NCBI GenBank assembly: GCA_030620095.1
Contig: JAUTXW010004705.1
Coordinates: forward strand, 986,501-1,050,500
Source: Kuschelorhynchus macadamiae
Lineage: Eukaryota; Arthropoda; Insecta; Coleoptera; Curculionidae
Direction: 5' to 3'
DNA: 64,000 nucleotides
Part shown: in pieces, positions 35,035 through 47,291 of the stretch
Layout of the letters: each line of letters starts with the position of its first letter
Numbering within the stretch: position 1 is the first letter of the stretch
Program-made: the position numbers and the translations under genes
The notes under the pieces: model-generated
Database searches by the model: none
The model's input: only the letters and a program-made list of their open reading frames with translations
What the model was told of the DNA's origin: nothing

Positions 35035-35430
35035 TGTCAAAAGCGATCGACGTTAGAACAATATGAATTTGTTCCCATAGGAGACTTTTCAAAAAAGGAA
35101 AACATATTTGCCAAGAAATTTTTGCAGTACCTTTTCGGGGTTTAATAAATCCACCATTCTGCAACGTAATTATAGCTTGTATTATATTTTTGAAAAGGGA
35201 AAGGACTAAGCTTTTTGTGGGAATTCAATTTAAAATAACAAAGTTGCCCTATACCTAAAAGTCAGCCATTTTGTTTTCGGTACTTTCGGTTGTAAAAATA
35301 AATTGACATATGCTTCAAACAAAAATTTCGACAAATTAAAAATATCCAGCGGAAACCGCACTTGGATATTTTTGTTTTGTTTCAAAGCTATATATGTCCA
35401 AAATGCGTCAAAATATGGCTGACCCCCCTG
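35035..35430 (-). repeat. Inverted mariner arm including a second transposase start
   Basis: The minus strand matches 29008-29310: GTCAGCCATATTTTGAC, GAAGCATATGTC, then GAATGGTGGATTTATTAAAC (the MVDLL start) and TTTTTTGAAAAGTCTCCTAT. It also has an extra block of about 70 bp. It forms the right inverted arm of the mariner fragment cluster starting at 29008. Confidence 0.75.
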
Positions 35431-36240
<810 letters not shown>

Positions 36241-36417
36241 GTTAAAGTAATCGGGACAGATACATACTTTAGATTTACGATCGATCAATTGGTTTTGGAA
36301 ATATCTGCGAAAAACCGAAAATGGCGGATTTCGTTTTTCTCCAGTAAATCCAAAACGGTAAATTTGACAGCTGTCAAAATGTGACATAATTGGGAGACTT
36401 TTTTAAGATAAATAAGA

Positions 36418-37776
36418 TGGTGTATACGACATGTCTCCATCGTCTTTTGTTATCTCGTAACCCGCCTCAACTTTAAGGAGGCCATGATTTATTTGTAACA
36501 AAAGTGGGCTTTTACTTTGGCGTTAAATAATTAGTATCAAAGTTGTGTTTTAATAAGTAGTACGCTTTTCTGTCTATAACATCATAGATCTGACACACAA
36601 ATTGTCGAGACCTGTTGAAAATGGCCGGTATTCCCTATTTAAATGAAGAAAAGTTTAACATGTTAGCGCTGTACTTGCAGTCACACAGAAACGCCAACAT
36701 TACCTCAGCAAGGTATTTGGACATGTACCCCGAACCACGGCAGCCTCATAAAACCCAATTCAGAAAGATCGTAGTTAATTGAATTAACCATGGGGTCTTC
36801 AAACAACCTAGAAGTGGATACAATATTCACAATGAAAATCGCGACAGAAACATTTTACAAGCTATCAACGAAAACCCTAGTGCCTCGGTAAGAACTGTAG
36901 AACAGGAAACTTAAGTGCCAAAATCAACAGAACAGAGAGTGTTAAAAAAGAATAAGTACCTAAGTAAGTAAGGAAACTGAGTTTCCAAGACGACTACGCT
37001 TCTGCGAGTGGTATACTAGGAAGTATAATGAAAATCCCGATTTTGTAAATCATGTCTTGTGGTCCAATGAGAGTAGGTTTACAAACTGTGGAGTTTTTAA
37101 TAGGCACAACAGTCATCATTGGGCTGTGGAAAACCCTCACGAAGTGGCAGGGAGGCGTCTACAGACCAGATTTGGAAGTAACGTAACACCATTCATGTCA
37201 GGAACTTCTTAGGTGAGCAGTTTAACGAAATAATTACTTTCTTAGATGGTCCAATATCTTGGCTTCCTAGATCCCCTAACCTCTCGCCCTTGGATTTCTG
37301 GGGTCACCCGAAGAATGAGGTCTATAAATTTGTTCCCCGTGCGACCACTAGAATTCCTGAGACAAAGAGCTTTGGATACATTTAGAAATATTAACGGAAA
37401 TACACTTGTCAAAAGAGTCTCGATGCAAATGGACGCCATTTTGTAAATCTGTAAATTAATGTAACCCAGACACGAAGAAGTTAAGAATTTTTTAGTCGTT
37501 ATTTATAGTTCAATGCGTTTAATACATTACTTATTAATGTAATCTTGTGACAAATAAATCATGGGCTTCTTAGAAAAAATTGAGACCCACTTTAGGAAGT
37601 GTGATATTTCAATGATACTGAAATTTTTTATGCACTTGTGAAACATCAATAGGCTGGAAATTTTATGCTCATTCCAAAAATCGAAAAATCCAAAATGACG
37701 GCTATGAGAGAAATGAAAGTTGAGGAGGGTTGCGGGATAACAAATGACGATGCAGACATATCGTACACGCCCAAGG
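36418..37776 (+). mobile_element. Decayed mariner-like element with short terminal inverted repeats
   Basis: The left segment GTATACGACATGTCTCCATC and its continuation AACCCGCCTCAACTTT (36420-36476) are matched in inverse at 37719-37773, giving about 57-bp diverged inverted repeats around a dead transposase. Exact termini and TSD are not clear. Confidence 0.6.
36622..37446 (+). pseudogene. Mariner-like transposase
   Basis: It begins MAGIPYLNEEKFNMLALYLQ. The paired helix-turn-helix is decayed, and RFCEWYTRKYNENPDF, VLWSNESRFTNCGVFNRHN and WAVENPHEV follow (first catalytic acid region, with NES in place of DE). SWLPRSPNLSPLDFWGHPKN precedes the C-terminus. The QDGAxPH block with the second aspartate is missing, and there are many stops and frameshifts. 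The family resembles the other insect-type mariners of this window but is the most diverged. Confidence 0.75.
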
Positions 37777-38337
37777 CCAATTAACTCTATAGGTTACCTT
37801 GATGAGCAGCTATCGGGCGACGCGGAGGTCGTGACGTCGACTGGCGACCCTGACTGACAAGGCGGCCAGTTTACTGCTTATTCAGCTTGACGTTTTCGGT
37901 ACGATAGTTGTCAGTTGTGTTTTTCATAGTATTTTTTTACTTCCTCAAGTGAAAGTTTTAAAACATTTTAGTGTTAATTAATGTATAATTAATATTAATA
38001 AGGAAGGGAACCAAAACAACCGAAAAAACTATTGAAAATAATTACAAATAGACACAACAACATAAACCTAGATGCCGCAAGTGTGTTCTTAAGACAAAGG
38101 TTATTTTTAAGAAAGAAATATTTAAATGAACTGGGGAAGGAAAAAAAGGTAAAAAAAGAAGCCGTTATAAAGTGGACCCCCAAAAAAATCATTAACTGAA
38201 TTTTTAATTTCTTACCGTTTGAGCATAAATTGTGTGCTGATTTATTTTCTATTACTAAAAAAGATGTTTGAACAGTTAAAAAATTGTGCTTACTGCGAAT
38301 ATTATACCTATAGTTAATAAAATATGAAAAATACATA

Positions 38338-38725
38338 AGGTGTCCCCATAGTGTGTTCTCGGTTGATATCTTAGTACCGGTTAAAAATAGAGAATAAATT
38401 TATTAAAAACTAAATCAGGAAAGTGCAAACCGTTTTGTTCTAATTTGAACCGTTTAGACTCTAGCTGTTCATAACTAAAAATCCCAGTTTTTAAATGTCA
38501 ATATCTCGAAAACAATTAAACTTAGGCCTATGGACATTATATGAAGTAGACGTAGAATTTTAGATAAAATTCAAAAATGTTATAAAATATAGGGTGTTTC
38601 ATATATGCAAACCGGTTAAAGTAGGTATATAAGTCATCCTATATACTAATATTTATATTTAAACTTTTTCTCTATCTCTAACCATTATCACCAAAACCGA
38701 GAACATCCTACTGGGACACCTTGTA
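38338..38725. mobile_element. Mariner-type MITE, 388 bp
   Basis: The ends are AAGGTGTCCCCATAG-TGTTCTCGGTT and its inverse AACCGAGAACATCCTACTGGGACACCTTG. They are flanked by TA at 38336-38337 and 38726-38727. There is no coding capacity; an internal GGGTGTTTCATATATGC resembles another mariner end. Confidence 0.65.
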
Positions 38726-38727
38726 TA

Positions 38728-39788
38728 AAAAATATACACTTTCTAAAGTTATACAACTATTTGTCAAGCCAAAACTTTTGACAAGAATATTTTTTTGGAA
38801 CTTTAAAAATACATCATATTTTTTTTAAATACGATGAGCACTTTTTGAAATGCACTCAGCAAAAAAAAACTTGTAACGTAAGTTTAAAATTAGAATAACC
38901 TATATCTTGAAGGCTGCATTTTATTGTAACAAAAAAGTTTCAATTTTAAACAAAAAAAGATTAATATATGTAATAAAACGCACACAGAAGACATAGGACG
39001 GACATATGCCGTGCTAAAGCAAGCTGGTCGCCGAGTGACGTAGATCGTTTACACCGAATTGTTGAACGTGTTGCATGCATAACCATTTATTGTGGATACA
39101 GTAACAAATTTCCATATTTCTTCAAGACCTATAAAAAGGTTTAGTAAAGTTTTTCATAAAATCAATATGACCCCAGATAAACGTAAACACATTTTTTCCA
39201 GCCGTTGATATTTTTGGCAATTTCTAGGTTGGACTCTAATAAATTTTGAGGTATTGACCTTTATCAGGCAGTTTATAGTATAGTAACGTATAGTAACGAT
39301 GCAGTTAAATTGAAGTATTAAATTACGTATAAAGCTGATGATACTAGAATAGGACCAAAAATAAATATAAACATCTCGACGATAGTATTTTGCCCTACTA
39401 TTATTCCGTTTAAATTTTGTCGAGATATGTCAACTAGTTTGAGAGCAATCAATCAATATCAAATCTTAGATATGAATTAATGTTGAAGCCCCTAAAATAT
39501 TGTCCCTCTCCTTCCCATAAAAAAAATATTTAAGATAGCGGCCATCGGCCATGCTGAAAATTATAACTTTTTTTATTTCAAAAGGGAGAGTTTAGTGAGC
39601 TATTAAACTTCTCCAAACTTTGTTGGAATATATCTAGTGGTTCAAAAGAGGGAGGATTTTTTAACCTCCTTTCGTATAATTCACACCTCTAACTAAGTGT
39701 GCCAAGTTTCAAAACTGTTGGAATTATCTTCCGTTCTTTTAAAATTTTGAAATTTTATAGTTGTACAGAAAATCGCATACCTATATTA
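38728..39788. other. No recognisable gene
   Basis: AT-rich. The 39480-39780 part has the AT-rich, inverted-looking texture of a MITE, but no terminal pair was found. Confidence 0.35.
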
Positions 39789-40089
39789 TACAGGGTGGTG
39801 TATTGAAAACGAAACAGAGGCATTTGCGGGCAGCTCATAATTTTTTTTGAAAAACCCTCGGACCCTAAATTATCATAAAATCACGTTCATACCTACAGCC
39901 CCCTAGGCGGGGGTGACACCACTCCTAAAATCTTAAATGGAAAGGAGGGTCGAGTGATACCCCATTTTAATGGTCTTTCGATTCCCTTAAAAGCAAGAAA
40001 TTTGCCAGCAAGTGGTGTAAAAATTACTAATGAGGATATTGATGAATTATTTAATGCATTTTCGCGTCACTTACGCAAGCATAGGAAGT

Positions 40090-40573
40090 TCTTTAATTTT
40101 AGGGTTTTAAAAACTTGAGTTTAAAAAAACTGCGCAATAATAAGTACTAAAAACTTCACTCTTCATGCAGTAATAGAGGTTTTGCTCAAAACGTTGCCGC
40201 ACATTCTGCAATATTTCGGGAGTAATCTGAAGGCACTCATTTATAATTCTTTGTTGCAAATCTTGTAATGAAGTCGGTTGAGTCGCATATATTTTACTTT
40301 TTAAGTAACCCTATAGAAATCCAGAGGTGTAGTACCTCTTTTTCCAACCGATCGACCTGGTAACGTCTGATCTAAATATTGTCGAACGAATATTGCATAA
40401 TGTGGCGGGACACCGTTCTGTTGGAATATCAATCTATCCTCAACGTATCGCGTTCATTCTGATTTTCAATTGTTGTTGTTGAGGCTGTCAAATTTGCAAG
40501 CTATAAAAAAGTACCAACTGATCGCCAAAAATACCAGCCCAAATATTTCATTTTTGTGGCTGTTGGGTGTGTA
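40090..40573 (-). pseudogene. Outer mariner transposase, C-terminal half
   Basis: Minus-strand frames give WAGIFGDQLV (end of the first half), LIFQQNGVPPHYAIFVRQYL, GTTPLDF and ITPEILQNV-like decayed segments. The normally invariant QDGAPPH reads QNGVPPH, so the second catalytic aspartate is Asn. The reading frame continues the segment that stops at 42861. Confidence 0.75.
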
Positions 40574-42860
40574 CAGGGTGTCCGGATTTGGTTGCAAAAG
40601 CAGGGTATCTCGCGTATTTTTAAAGATAGTACCTTGCGGTTTTCACGAACCTGAGCTAATTTTTTTGTGAAACTCATGAAGCCGTAAACAAAATTTTCAT
40701 TGCCTTCTTCGTTTATGAGATACATGGCGAAATAGAAAATTTTGCATTTTGAGACCCCCCTCGTATCTCGGTTATCCTTTAACTTAACGCAAAGGGAAAA
40801 ATTGCTGCTTATGCAGTTTTTTACGCTGGATCCAGTGGCGTAGTCATATTTTTCATTTGAGTTATTATTTTTTAGAAGACCCAAAGTTGTGTTTTTTTAA
40901 ATGGGACACCCTGTATATTTGTCCAGAAATTGATTTGTCCTTTTAAAAGCTTCTCAAAAATATATAATAGTATGGGTCTATTTTAATAAACAACAACAAA
41001 AATCCTAATTTTTATAATTATCATCCCAAATTTTGCAGTAGGGGATGCAAAACAATGCTGCCTTTTATTTAAAGTCGTTAACAATATCTACATCCTAACA
41101 ATAAATCAAAATAAATATGTAATTAAATCTATTTATCAAAATATTTATTGATAATTTCGCACCAAAAAAGTACCACCTACCTAGATTTATGTAACAAAAG
41201 AACAAAACAGTAATAAATTATTATGTAACAAGTCTTTCAGCAAAAATCAACTGTCGTATAAGAATTACAGTAACCAAGGAAATCAAAAGAACTATTCAAA
41301 CTAATTTCCATTTTGTTCTATGCAAGCTTCGCCCAATTTTCGTAGTCGTTTTAGGGAATTAAGCAAAATAACGGGATGATTTTGTAAATAGCGAAAATTT
41401 TCTCTTATTGCATTTCCTAAATCTTGGACATTATCATAGTGGTCTTTGTAAATTCTATTTTCCAGATATCCCCATAGAAAGAAATCTAAAATCGACAAAT
41501 CTGGGAACCTAGGGGGTCATCTTATAGGTCCATTTGTTCCAATCCATTGATTGGTAAAATTATTGTCCCGAAATAATCTCGTCATTCCGGAATTGTGTGC
41601 AGGAGCACCATCCTGTTGAAAATAAATTTCGTTAATTTGCGCTAGAGGAACATCGTCAAGTAATTCAGGTATAGCTGCCTCTAAAATTTCTATATAGCGA
41701 CTGGCTGTTAGATTTCCCTCAAATATATAAAATTTTATGTGTTCCTAATATGAAGCAGGACACATTTAGACCAAACCTGCCCTGCTGTCTTCTGGGAAAT
41801 ATTTGGTGCTGATTTTCCTGCGACCAGAATCTACTATTGAGCCTATTGAGTATACCAGAATTACTGAAATGTGCTTCGTCTGACCATATAACCTTCCTTT
41901 CAAAATCTCTAACCATATCGCATCTTTCTCGAAACCAATTGCAGAAGACTACCCGACGCTCTGCATCCCCTGGCTGTAAGTGCTGCACGAGCCTAAATTT
42001 GTATGGGTGGTATTTGTAGGGTAAGCTTCTGCATTAGCCAAAATTCTTTTTTATCCCACAAAAAGTGGATATATTAGGTTGCCTCCTTTCTGGATATCTA
42101 AATAAAAATTAAGCAATAGTATTTCAACATACCTAAAAATTAACTATTTAACTGTTAAAATACATCTCAGAAGCCGGTTCAACATTTTCATTACTTAATA
42201 TAAAACCAGCTAACATATCGTACTTTTCATAATGTTCGAAAGCTTGGTTTTTATTCCATAATAATACAAATATATTTTTAAACAATAAATAAATACAAAA
42301 AACTAGCGCTTTATTTTATATACGCGTACAAAATTGGGAAATGTCATTTGCTTCCAAGAAAACCAAAGAAAACGGCATCGTTTTGCATGGCCTACTGCAA
42401 AATTTGGGATGATAATTATAAAAATTAGGATTTTTGTTGTTGTTTATTAAAATAGACCCATACTATTATATATTTTTGAGAAGCTTTTAAAAGGACAAAT
42501 CAATTTCTGGACAAATATACGGGGTGTCCCATTTAAAAAAACACAACTTTGGGTCATATCTAAAAAATAACAACTCAAATGAAAAATATGACTACGCCAC
42601 TGGATCCAGCGTAAAAAACTGCATAAGCAGCATTTTTTCCCTTTGCGTTAAGTTAAAGGATAACCGAGATACGAGGGGGGTCCCAAAATGTAAAATTTTC
42701 TATTTCGCCCTGTATCTCATAAACGAAGAAGGCTATGAAAATTTTGTTTACGGCTTCATGAGTTTCACAAAAAATTAGCTCAGGTTCGTGAAAACCGCAA
42801 GGTTCTATCTTTAAAAATAAGCGAGATACCCTGCTTTTGCAACCAAATCCGGACACACTG
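40574..42860 (-). mobile_element. Inner mariner element with about 485-bp inverted arms
   Basis: It begins CAGGGTGTCCGGATTTGG and ends with the inverse (CCAAATCCGGACACACTG), with TA on both sides (40572-40573, 42861-42862). The arms 40574-41057 and 42376-42860 match closely. Each contains an internal GGGACACCCTGTA-like second terminus near 40905 and 42525. It sits inside the outer mariner's transposase, whose halves flank it. Confidence 0.9.
41301..42055 (-). pseudogene. Inner mariner transposase
   Basis: The minus strand reads FRLVQHLQPGDAERRVVFCN, VIWSDEAHFSNSGILNRLN (first catalytic Asp), RFWSQENQH and QGRFGLNV. It continues with FQQDGAPAHNSGMTRLF (second Asp intact), WIGTNGPI, LSILDFFLWGYLENRIYKDH (third acid region) and LGEACIEQNGN. 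Two frameshifts (near 41990 and 41720) and a stop before PPRFPDL break it, but all catalytic residues are visible. The N-terminal DNA-binding part upstream of 42055 is missing. Confidence 0.85.
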
Positions 42861-43365
42861 TACATCATTATAAATTCGGGGATTAGAATCAGTTTCAGAA
42901 AAAAGAGCATTCATCAGAGAAACAAGTGTTGAATAGAAGGTTTTCATCGTTTATAATAGGTTCACTCATAACTTCACAATATTGTAATCGCCGATTATCA
43001 TCTTCTTCGTTAAGTTACTGCACAAGCTGTCTTATGTACAGATGAAAACTAAAAAATCCTTTGGATACTACGTCGACTAACACCAGATACAGTTTCCAAT
43101 TGGCGAGTATTTAACGTAGGATCTAGATAAACTTGCCCTAAAACCATCGCTTCCGTTCCTACGTTCTTTATGGGTTTTTGAATTTTATGTTTTTTATTGG
43201 CCATTGATCCAGTTTCCCGAAATTTAGCCACATGTTTTAGAACATATTTTCGATGCACGTTGCTGTTCTCATGTGGCTCATTAAATATTTGTGATGTTAT
43301 ATAGCGAACTGATTATTTCTGAAAAAACTTTCGATCATTTCAATCCTTTCAAAAAAAGTCAAATT
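42861..43365 (-). pseudogene. Outer mariner transposase, N-terminal half
   Basis: The minus strand reads IEMIESFFRNNQFAI, HVAKFRETGSMANKKHK, DPTLNTRQLETVSGVSRRSI (paired helix-turn-helix), NEEDDNRRLQYCEVMSE and FNTCFSDECSFF (first catalytic Asp). It then runs into the inner element at 42861. It is closely related to the transposase at 47.8 kb. Frame changes occur near 43260 and 43040. Confidence 0.8.
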
Positions 43366-43739
43366 CAAATTTAAAACTATTTTATTAGTCAGTTAAATAC
43401 AATAAATAACATGTAAATTATAATTTAAAATAAGATTAGTTCTGATGAATAAGAACAACACTGCGATTATAAAACCGATCCACCGACATAAGGATATATG
43501 CCGGAGTAGCCTTGCCCTAGAAAGATATATTACCTAATTTTAATATTAATAATGCAACTTAAATGCGAGCATACATACATATTTGTATATAGTTAACCTA
43601 ACCTAACCTTATAATTTCCACAAAAGGCGGAGTTCACGAACAGGCAAAGCAGCGATATACAAATACGAGAGGTGCAGAACGGGCGCAAAACAAGGAACAA
43701 CAAAAAATGATAAAAAAAAGGAAATTTTAATTGAAAAGT

Positions 43740-44952
43740 CGGCACACCAGCGGATTAAATTAAAAAATTATTTATATATAGATTTATTTAACTGACTGTA
43801 TGAGTTTTGTTTAAAAGTAGATTGAGATGAAAAAAATAATAACCAGCTATTACTAAATGTTTCGTTGCTCATTTAAAAGTAAATTCTTAATGTATTCATT
43901 AAATTTAAAAATTGAAAAATCTCTAATGTGATTAGGAAGATTATTCCATAATTGGATTGCTACAAAACTAAACGATTTTTGAAAATTTGCTGTTTTGTGG
44001 GGTGGTATAGTAAAATTATTTACATTTCTAGTAAGATGAGAGTGATTATGTATATTAAATAGGGCTCTTAAATATAGGGGCTGACCAGTTTTCAAGACTT
44101 TATAAATTAGAGTCAGTAAATGACATTTAAGTCGGTTTAGCATTGATAAAATTGAATTATTGTTACGATATGGAGTAATGTGATTTCTAAAAGAATATTA
44201 AAGGAAAAACACATACAAGCATTCTGAAGTTTTTGAATAGATCTGATAACACTTCCATTTATTGAGCTGTGATATACAACGTCACCATAATCTAGAAGCG
44301 ATAAAACAAGCATATTACATAAATAATATTAAGCCTTTTGGGGTAAATACTTTTTAAAATTTGTTAATCTTTTTAAGCACATATATGCAACGTTAAGTTT
44401 ATTTTTTACATGCGATTGAATAGTAAGACCAATATCAAAATTAACTCCCAGGTTCTTGGCTTCAACAACCACTGGTAAATACGTGTTATTTATTTGTACT
44501 TTAAAGTTAGACGTGGCATGTGTGATAATAGACTTATTGTTTCCAAAAAAATAGTATAGCAGATTTGGATGCATTTAATTTTAAGTTATGGTCCTGGGCA
44601 AATTCATTTAACTTTCGTAAATCACTGTTAAAATTTATTAGAGATGTTTGCAGTTTATCGAGTGAAAATGACATATACAAATGAGAATCATCAGCATATT
44701 GTTGCAGTTTAGTATATTCTAATACATTATTCATATCCGCAACATATAGTGAAAAAAGAAGTGGCCCAAGTATTGCGCCTTGTGGGACACCTGTTAACAT
44801 AGGTATATATGACGATTTAAAATTGGTAGATTGCCTCTTAACGGATACACAGTGATATCTATTTGAGAGATATGATCTAAGAAATTTAACAGCATTCTTC
44901 GAAAATCCAAAATAACGAAGCTTAGCTAGTAACATTGTTTCTGAGGTGCTGT
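43740..44952 (-). mobile_element. 5'-truncated LINE with RT fragment
   Basis: The minus strand encodes MLLAKLRYFGFSKNAVKF, MLTGVPQGAILGPLLFSLYV, QQYADDSHLYMSFS and DHNLKLNASKSAIL. After a frameshift near 44550 come KNLGVNFDIGLTIQSHVKN and CLKRLTNFKKYL, and then a C-terminal region (IQLWNNLPNHIRDF). The RT palm keeps both YADD aspartates. It resembles the LINE at 26.5-28.8 kb and is cut at the same kind of position, just 5' of the LLLAKL block. No clear tail is visible at the 3' end. Confidence 0.8.
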
Positions 44953-45419
44953 GTACATGGTTAATTTAAAAAACTTTAAAAGGTATTGTAGCAATAAGGT
45001 TTGGTCGTATCAATCGCGAACAATGTACTAAATTCTTATTTAAAATCAGTAAGAGGTATTCCTTCTCTTATCTTTTTTCAAGAAAGAATTTAAGACAAAA
45101 GCAACTTTTCTACAACAACGCTCAAATCGCTATTTTCAACAGCAAAACGTTAAACAAGCTAGTGTGTTTATATAATTTACCGTCAACCCGTATTAACAAA
45201 AACGTGTTGAAGATCTCACAGATAATAAAACCAATCCAGTTTATTTATTTTTAGGCTTCACATTTGGCATCCTTAAATAGTAGTAAGAGATAAAAATGCA
45301 TAAATCAAGAAAATAAAACTCTTCAGTGAATTTTTATGACACTTGCTGGCAAATTTCATGCTTTAATTGATCTCCACTAATCTGATGTAGTAAAGTTTAC
45401 TTTAAATTTTAAATCAATA

Positions 45420-45569
45420 ACAGCCGGTTGCACAAAACCTAATTGATGTTTATGTTTAACCGAGCTTTCGGATTTGACAAGCTGTTTATAAAAATCTAGG
45501 AACTCTCTGTGAAATTTGACATTCCGTTAAACATTCTAAACTTTAATTGAGCTTTCTGCAACCGGCTGT
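45420..45569. mobile_element. 150-bp TA-target MITE
   Basis: The ends are ACAGCCGGTTGCA and TGCAACCGGCTGT, with TA on both sides (45418-45419 and 45570-45571). The inverted similarity extends inward (AATTGA and TTTAAC blocks). It is non-coding and lies inside the outer mariner. Confidence 0.8.
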
Positions 45570-46044
45570 TAATCTCTTAAACTACTGAAATAAAGTACAT
45601 GCATTTTATTATCATTTTAAAGGGAATCGAAAGACCTTTAAAATGACTCGACTCCCTTTTCCATTTTTTTTGGGGTGGTGCCAGCCCCCCCCCTAATGGC
45701 TGCAAGTATGAACGTGATTTTATGATAATTTAGTGTCTCCCTTGAGAACAAAATCGAGGGGTCCGAGCGTTTTTCAAAAAAAATGAGCTGCCGTTAAATG
45801 CCTCTGTCTCGTTTTCGATAGGCCGCCTTGTATAATAATATATTCTAATTGTCTGTTCTGCATACAATTTTTACATAAAGCAACAGACGACGTTCATAAC
45901 CATACGGTGTATTACAAAGTTATAACTATTTGTTTTTTTTTTTTGCAAAAAAATGTGTTTTTTCGAGGTAGGCTTTACGGTGAATTATAATATACACACA
46001 ATAATTGAGAAAATTAAAAATATCTATATTCAACAAGAGCTGAG

Positions 46045-46400
46045 TTTTGTCTAAAATGGGCTTCAGGTATCGCAAAATTGTAGATACCTGAAGCGATTAC
46101 AAAAATGACGTCTTGGATATCGATCATCCAATAATTTGCCTAGATGAAGCACGGTTTGATAAGCATGAAATGAAAAACAAAAGCTTTGTCAAATAGAAGG
46201 AATAGGATAACCATTTTACATACCGAGTTAGGCGTGTAAAATGGTCTACAAACAATATTAAAGATTCCTGCATGGACTACCGTGAAGATACAATGGCAGA
46301 ACTTTTTGAAGAATGGTTCAAGAACTGTCTTTCATTAAGAATTCTTCAGAAAAACGTGATATTAATGGACAATGTGATTTTTTACTTTATTGGACCACAC
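46045..46400 (+). pseudogene. Degenerate DDE transposase fragment
   Basis: With one stop it reads VDT, then DVLDIDHPIICLDEARFDKH, and later MDYREDTMAELFEEWFKNCL followed by LQKNVILMDN. A 'LDEA..' block about 70 residues before 'DY...M....F..WF', plus 'VI(V/L)MDN', is the pattern of Tc1/IS630-type DDE transposases distinct from the mariners here. Ends and TIRs were not identified. A 10-bp inverted repeat (CTTCAGGTAT/ATACCTGAAG) lies at the start. Confidence 0.5.
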
Positions 46401-47235
46401 GTTTTTTTTTAAAATAAATGTATACACAATATATGGCCCAAAATGCAATATAATAAATTTATATAACTGTGCTCAAATTTTATATAATTTAATTTTTAGT
46501 AAGTTCTATAAAAAACTGATTTCTAAATTTTCAGTATTTTCAGTATTATATTTTTATTTTATAGTTTCTTTATCAAATAGAGGCCCTTCACACTAGATAA
46601 ATAAAATCGCAAATTATAAAATCCTTCTCCTATTAAATTTGTAACTTAATATCCTTCATTAAAATTTAAAATTATCAAATTTTTCTCCGGCAAAGATTAA
46701 TAAAAGAGCTAACCCGACTCTTATTAAATTGCACAAGTTAATTTAAAAAACTGCTAAGGCTACTGCCTTAGGTATAATATAATTTTCTACTATGCTCCCA
46801 TCAATTTAATTTCGTTATTCTTGTAGCAAGGTAAAATGTTCAACAAAATTTTAAAATTCCTCTCCACTGACACAGCAGTTGCTGGCATGTTCAAGCAGTG
46901 CCGAAGGTATTTTGAGCATTCTCTTATTAGAACTTTTCAAGTTTCGACTATGCATGGTGTATGTTAGCAGACCCTGCACGGGAATGCACACAACCTTCAA
47001 AGCTTACAGGAATCTTTATGAGAAATTCGATAGTGATATCAAGGGAAATGGCTGTGATTTTAAAGTTCTAGAGTTGTATATATAGGTACTTTGGAAACAT
47101 TAACTATATTTTATATACTGTTACATATTAATGTTTTATTATATCGGTTAATAGTATTATTAATATTAATATTATATTAAGGACTCTCAAAATCATCGAA
47201 TTTTGCCAGTGTATCAAAATTCATCAAATTTATTA

Positions 47236-47238
<3 letters not shown>
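46401..47238. other. No recognisable gene
   Basis: AT-rich. The 68-codon frame at 46879-47085 is in a GC-richer patch but matches no family I know. Confidence 0.35.

Positions 47239-47288
<50 letters not shown>
47239..47288. repeat. (TA)n microsatellite, left of mariner
   Basis: About 25 TA units ending exactly where the mariner begins. The tract continues on the other side of the element, so the mariner landed inside one microsatellite. Confidence 0.95.

Positions 47289-47291
<3 letters not shown>

Larger units (their letters stand above)
39791..45830 (-). mobile_element. Outer mariner element, interrupted by three insertions
   Basis: The left end CAGGGTGGTGTATTGAAAACG follows TA (39789-39790). 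The right end is its inverse, decayed to CCGCCTTG, followed by TA (45831-45832). Inverted arms of about 205-220 bp (39791-39996 and 45613-45830) include TCTTTCGATTCCCTT and a poly-C block. Inside are a second mariner (40574-42860), a LINE (about 43740-44952) and a MITE (45420-45569). Removing them leaves an element of about 2.4 kb with one minus-strand transposase. Confidence 0.8.

Noticed and set aside
43590..43615. AACCTAACCTAACCT, resembling the insect telomere repeat TTAGG
   Set aside because: Less than three units, inside a nested transposon; too short to be telomeric.
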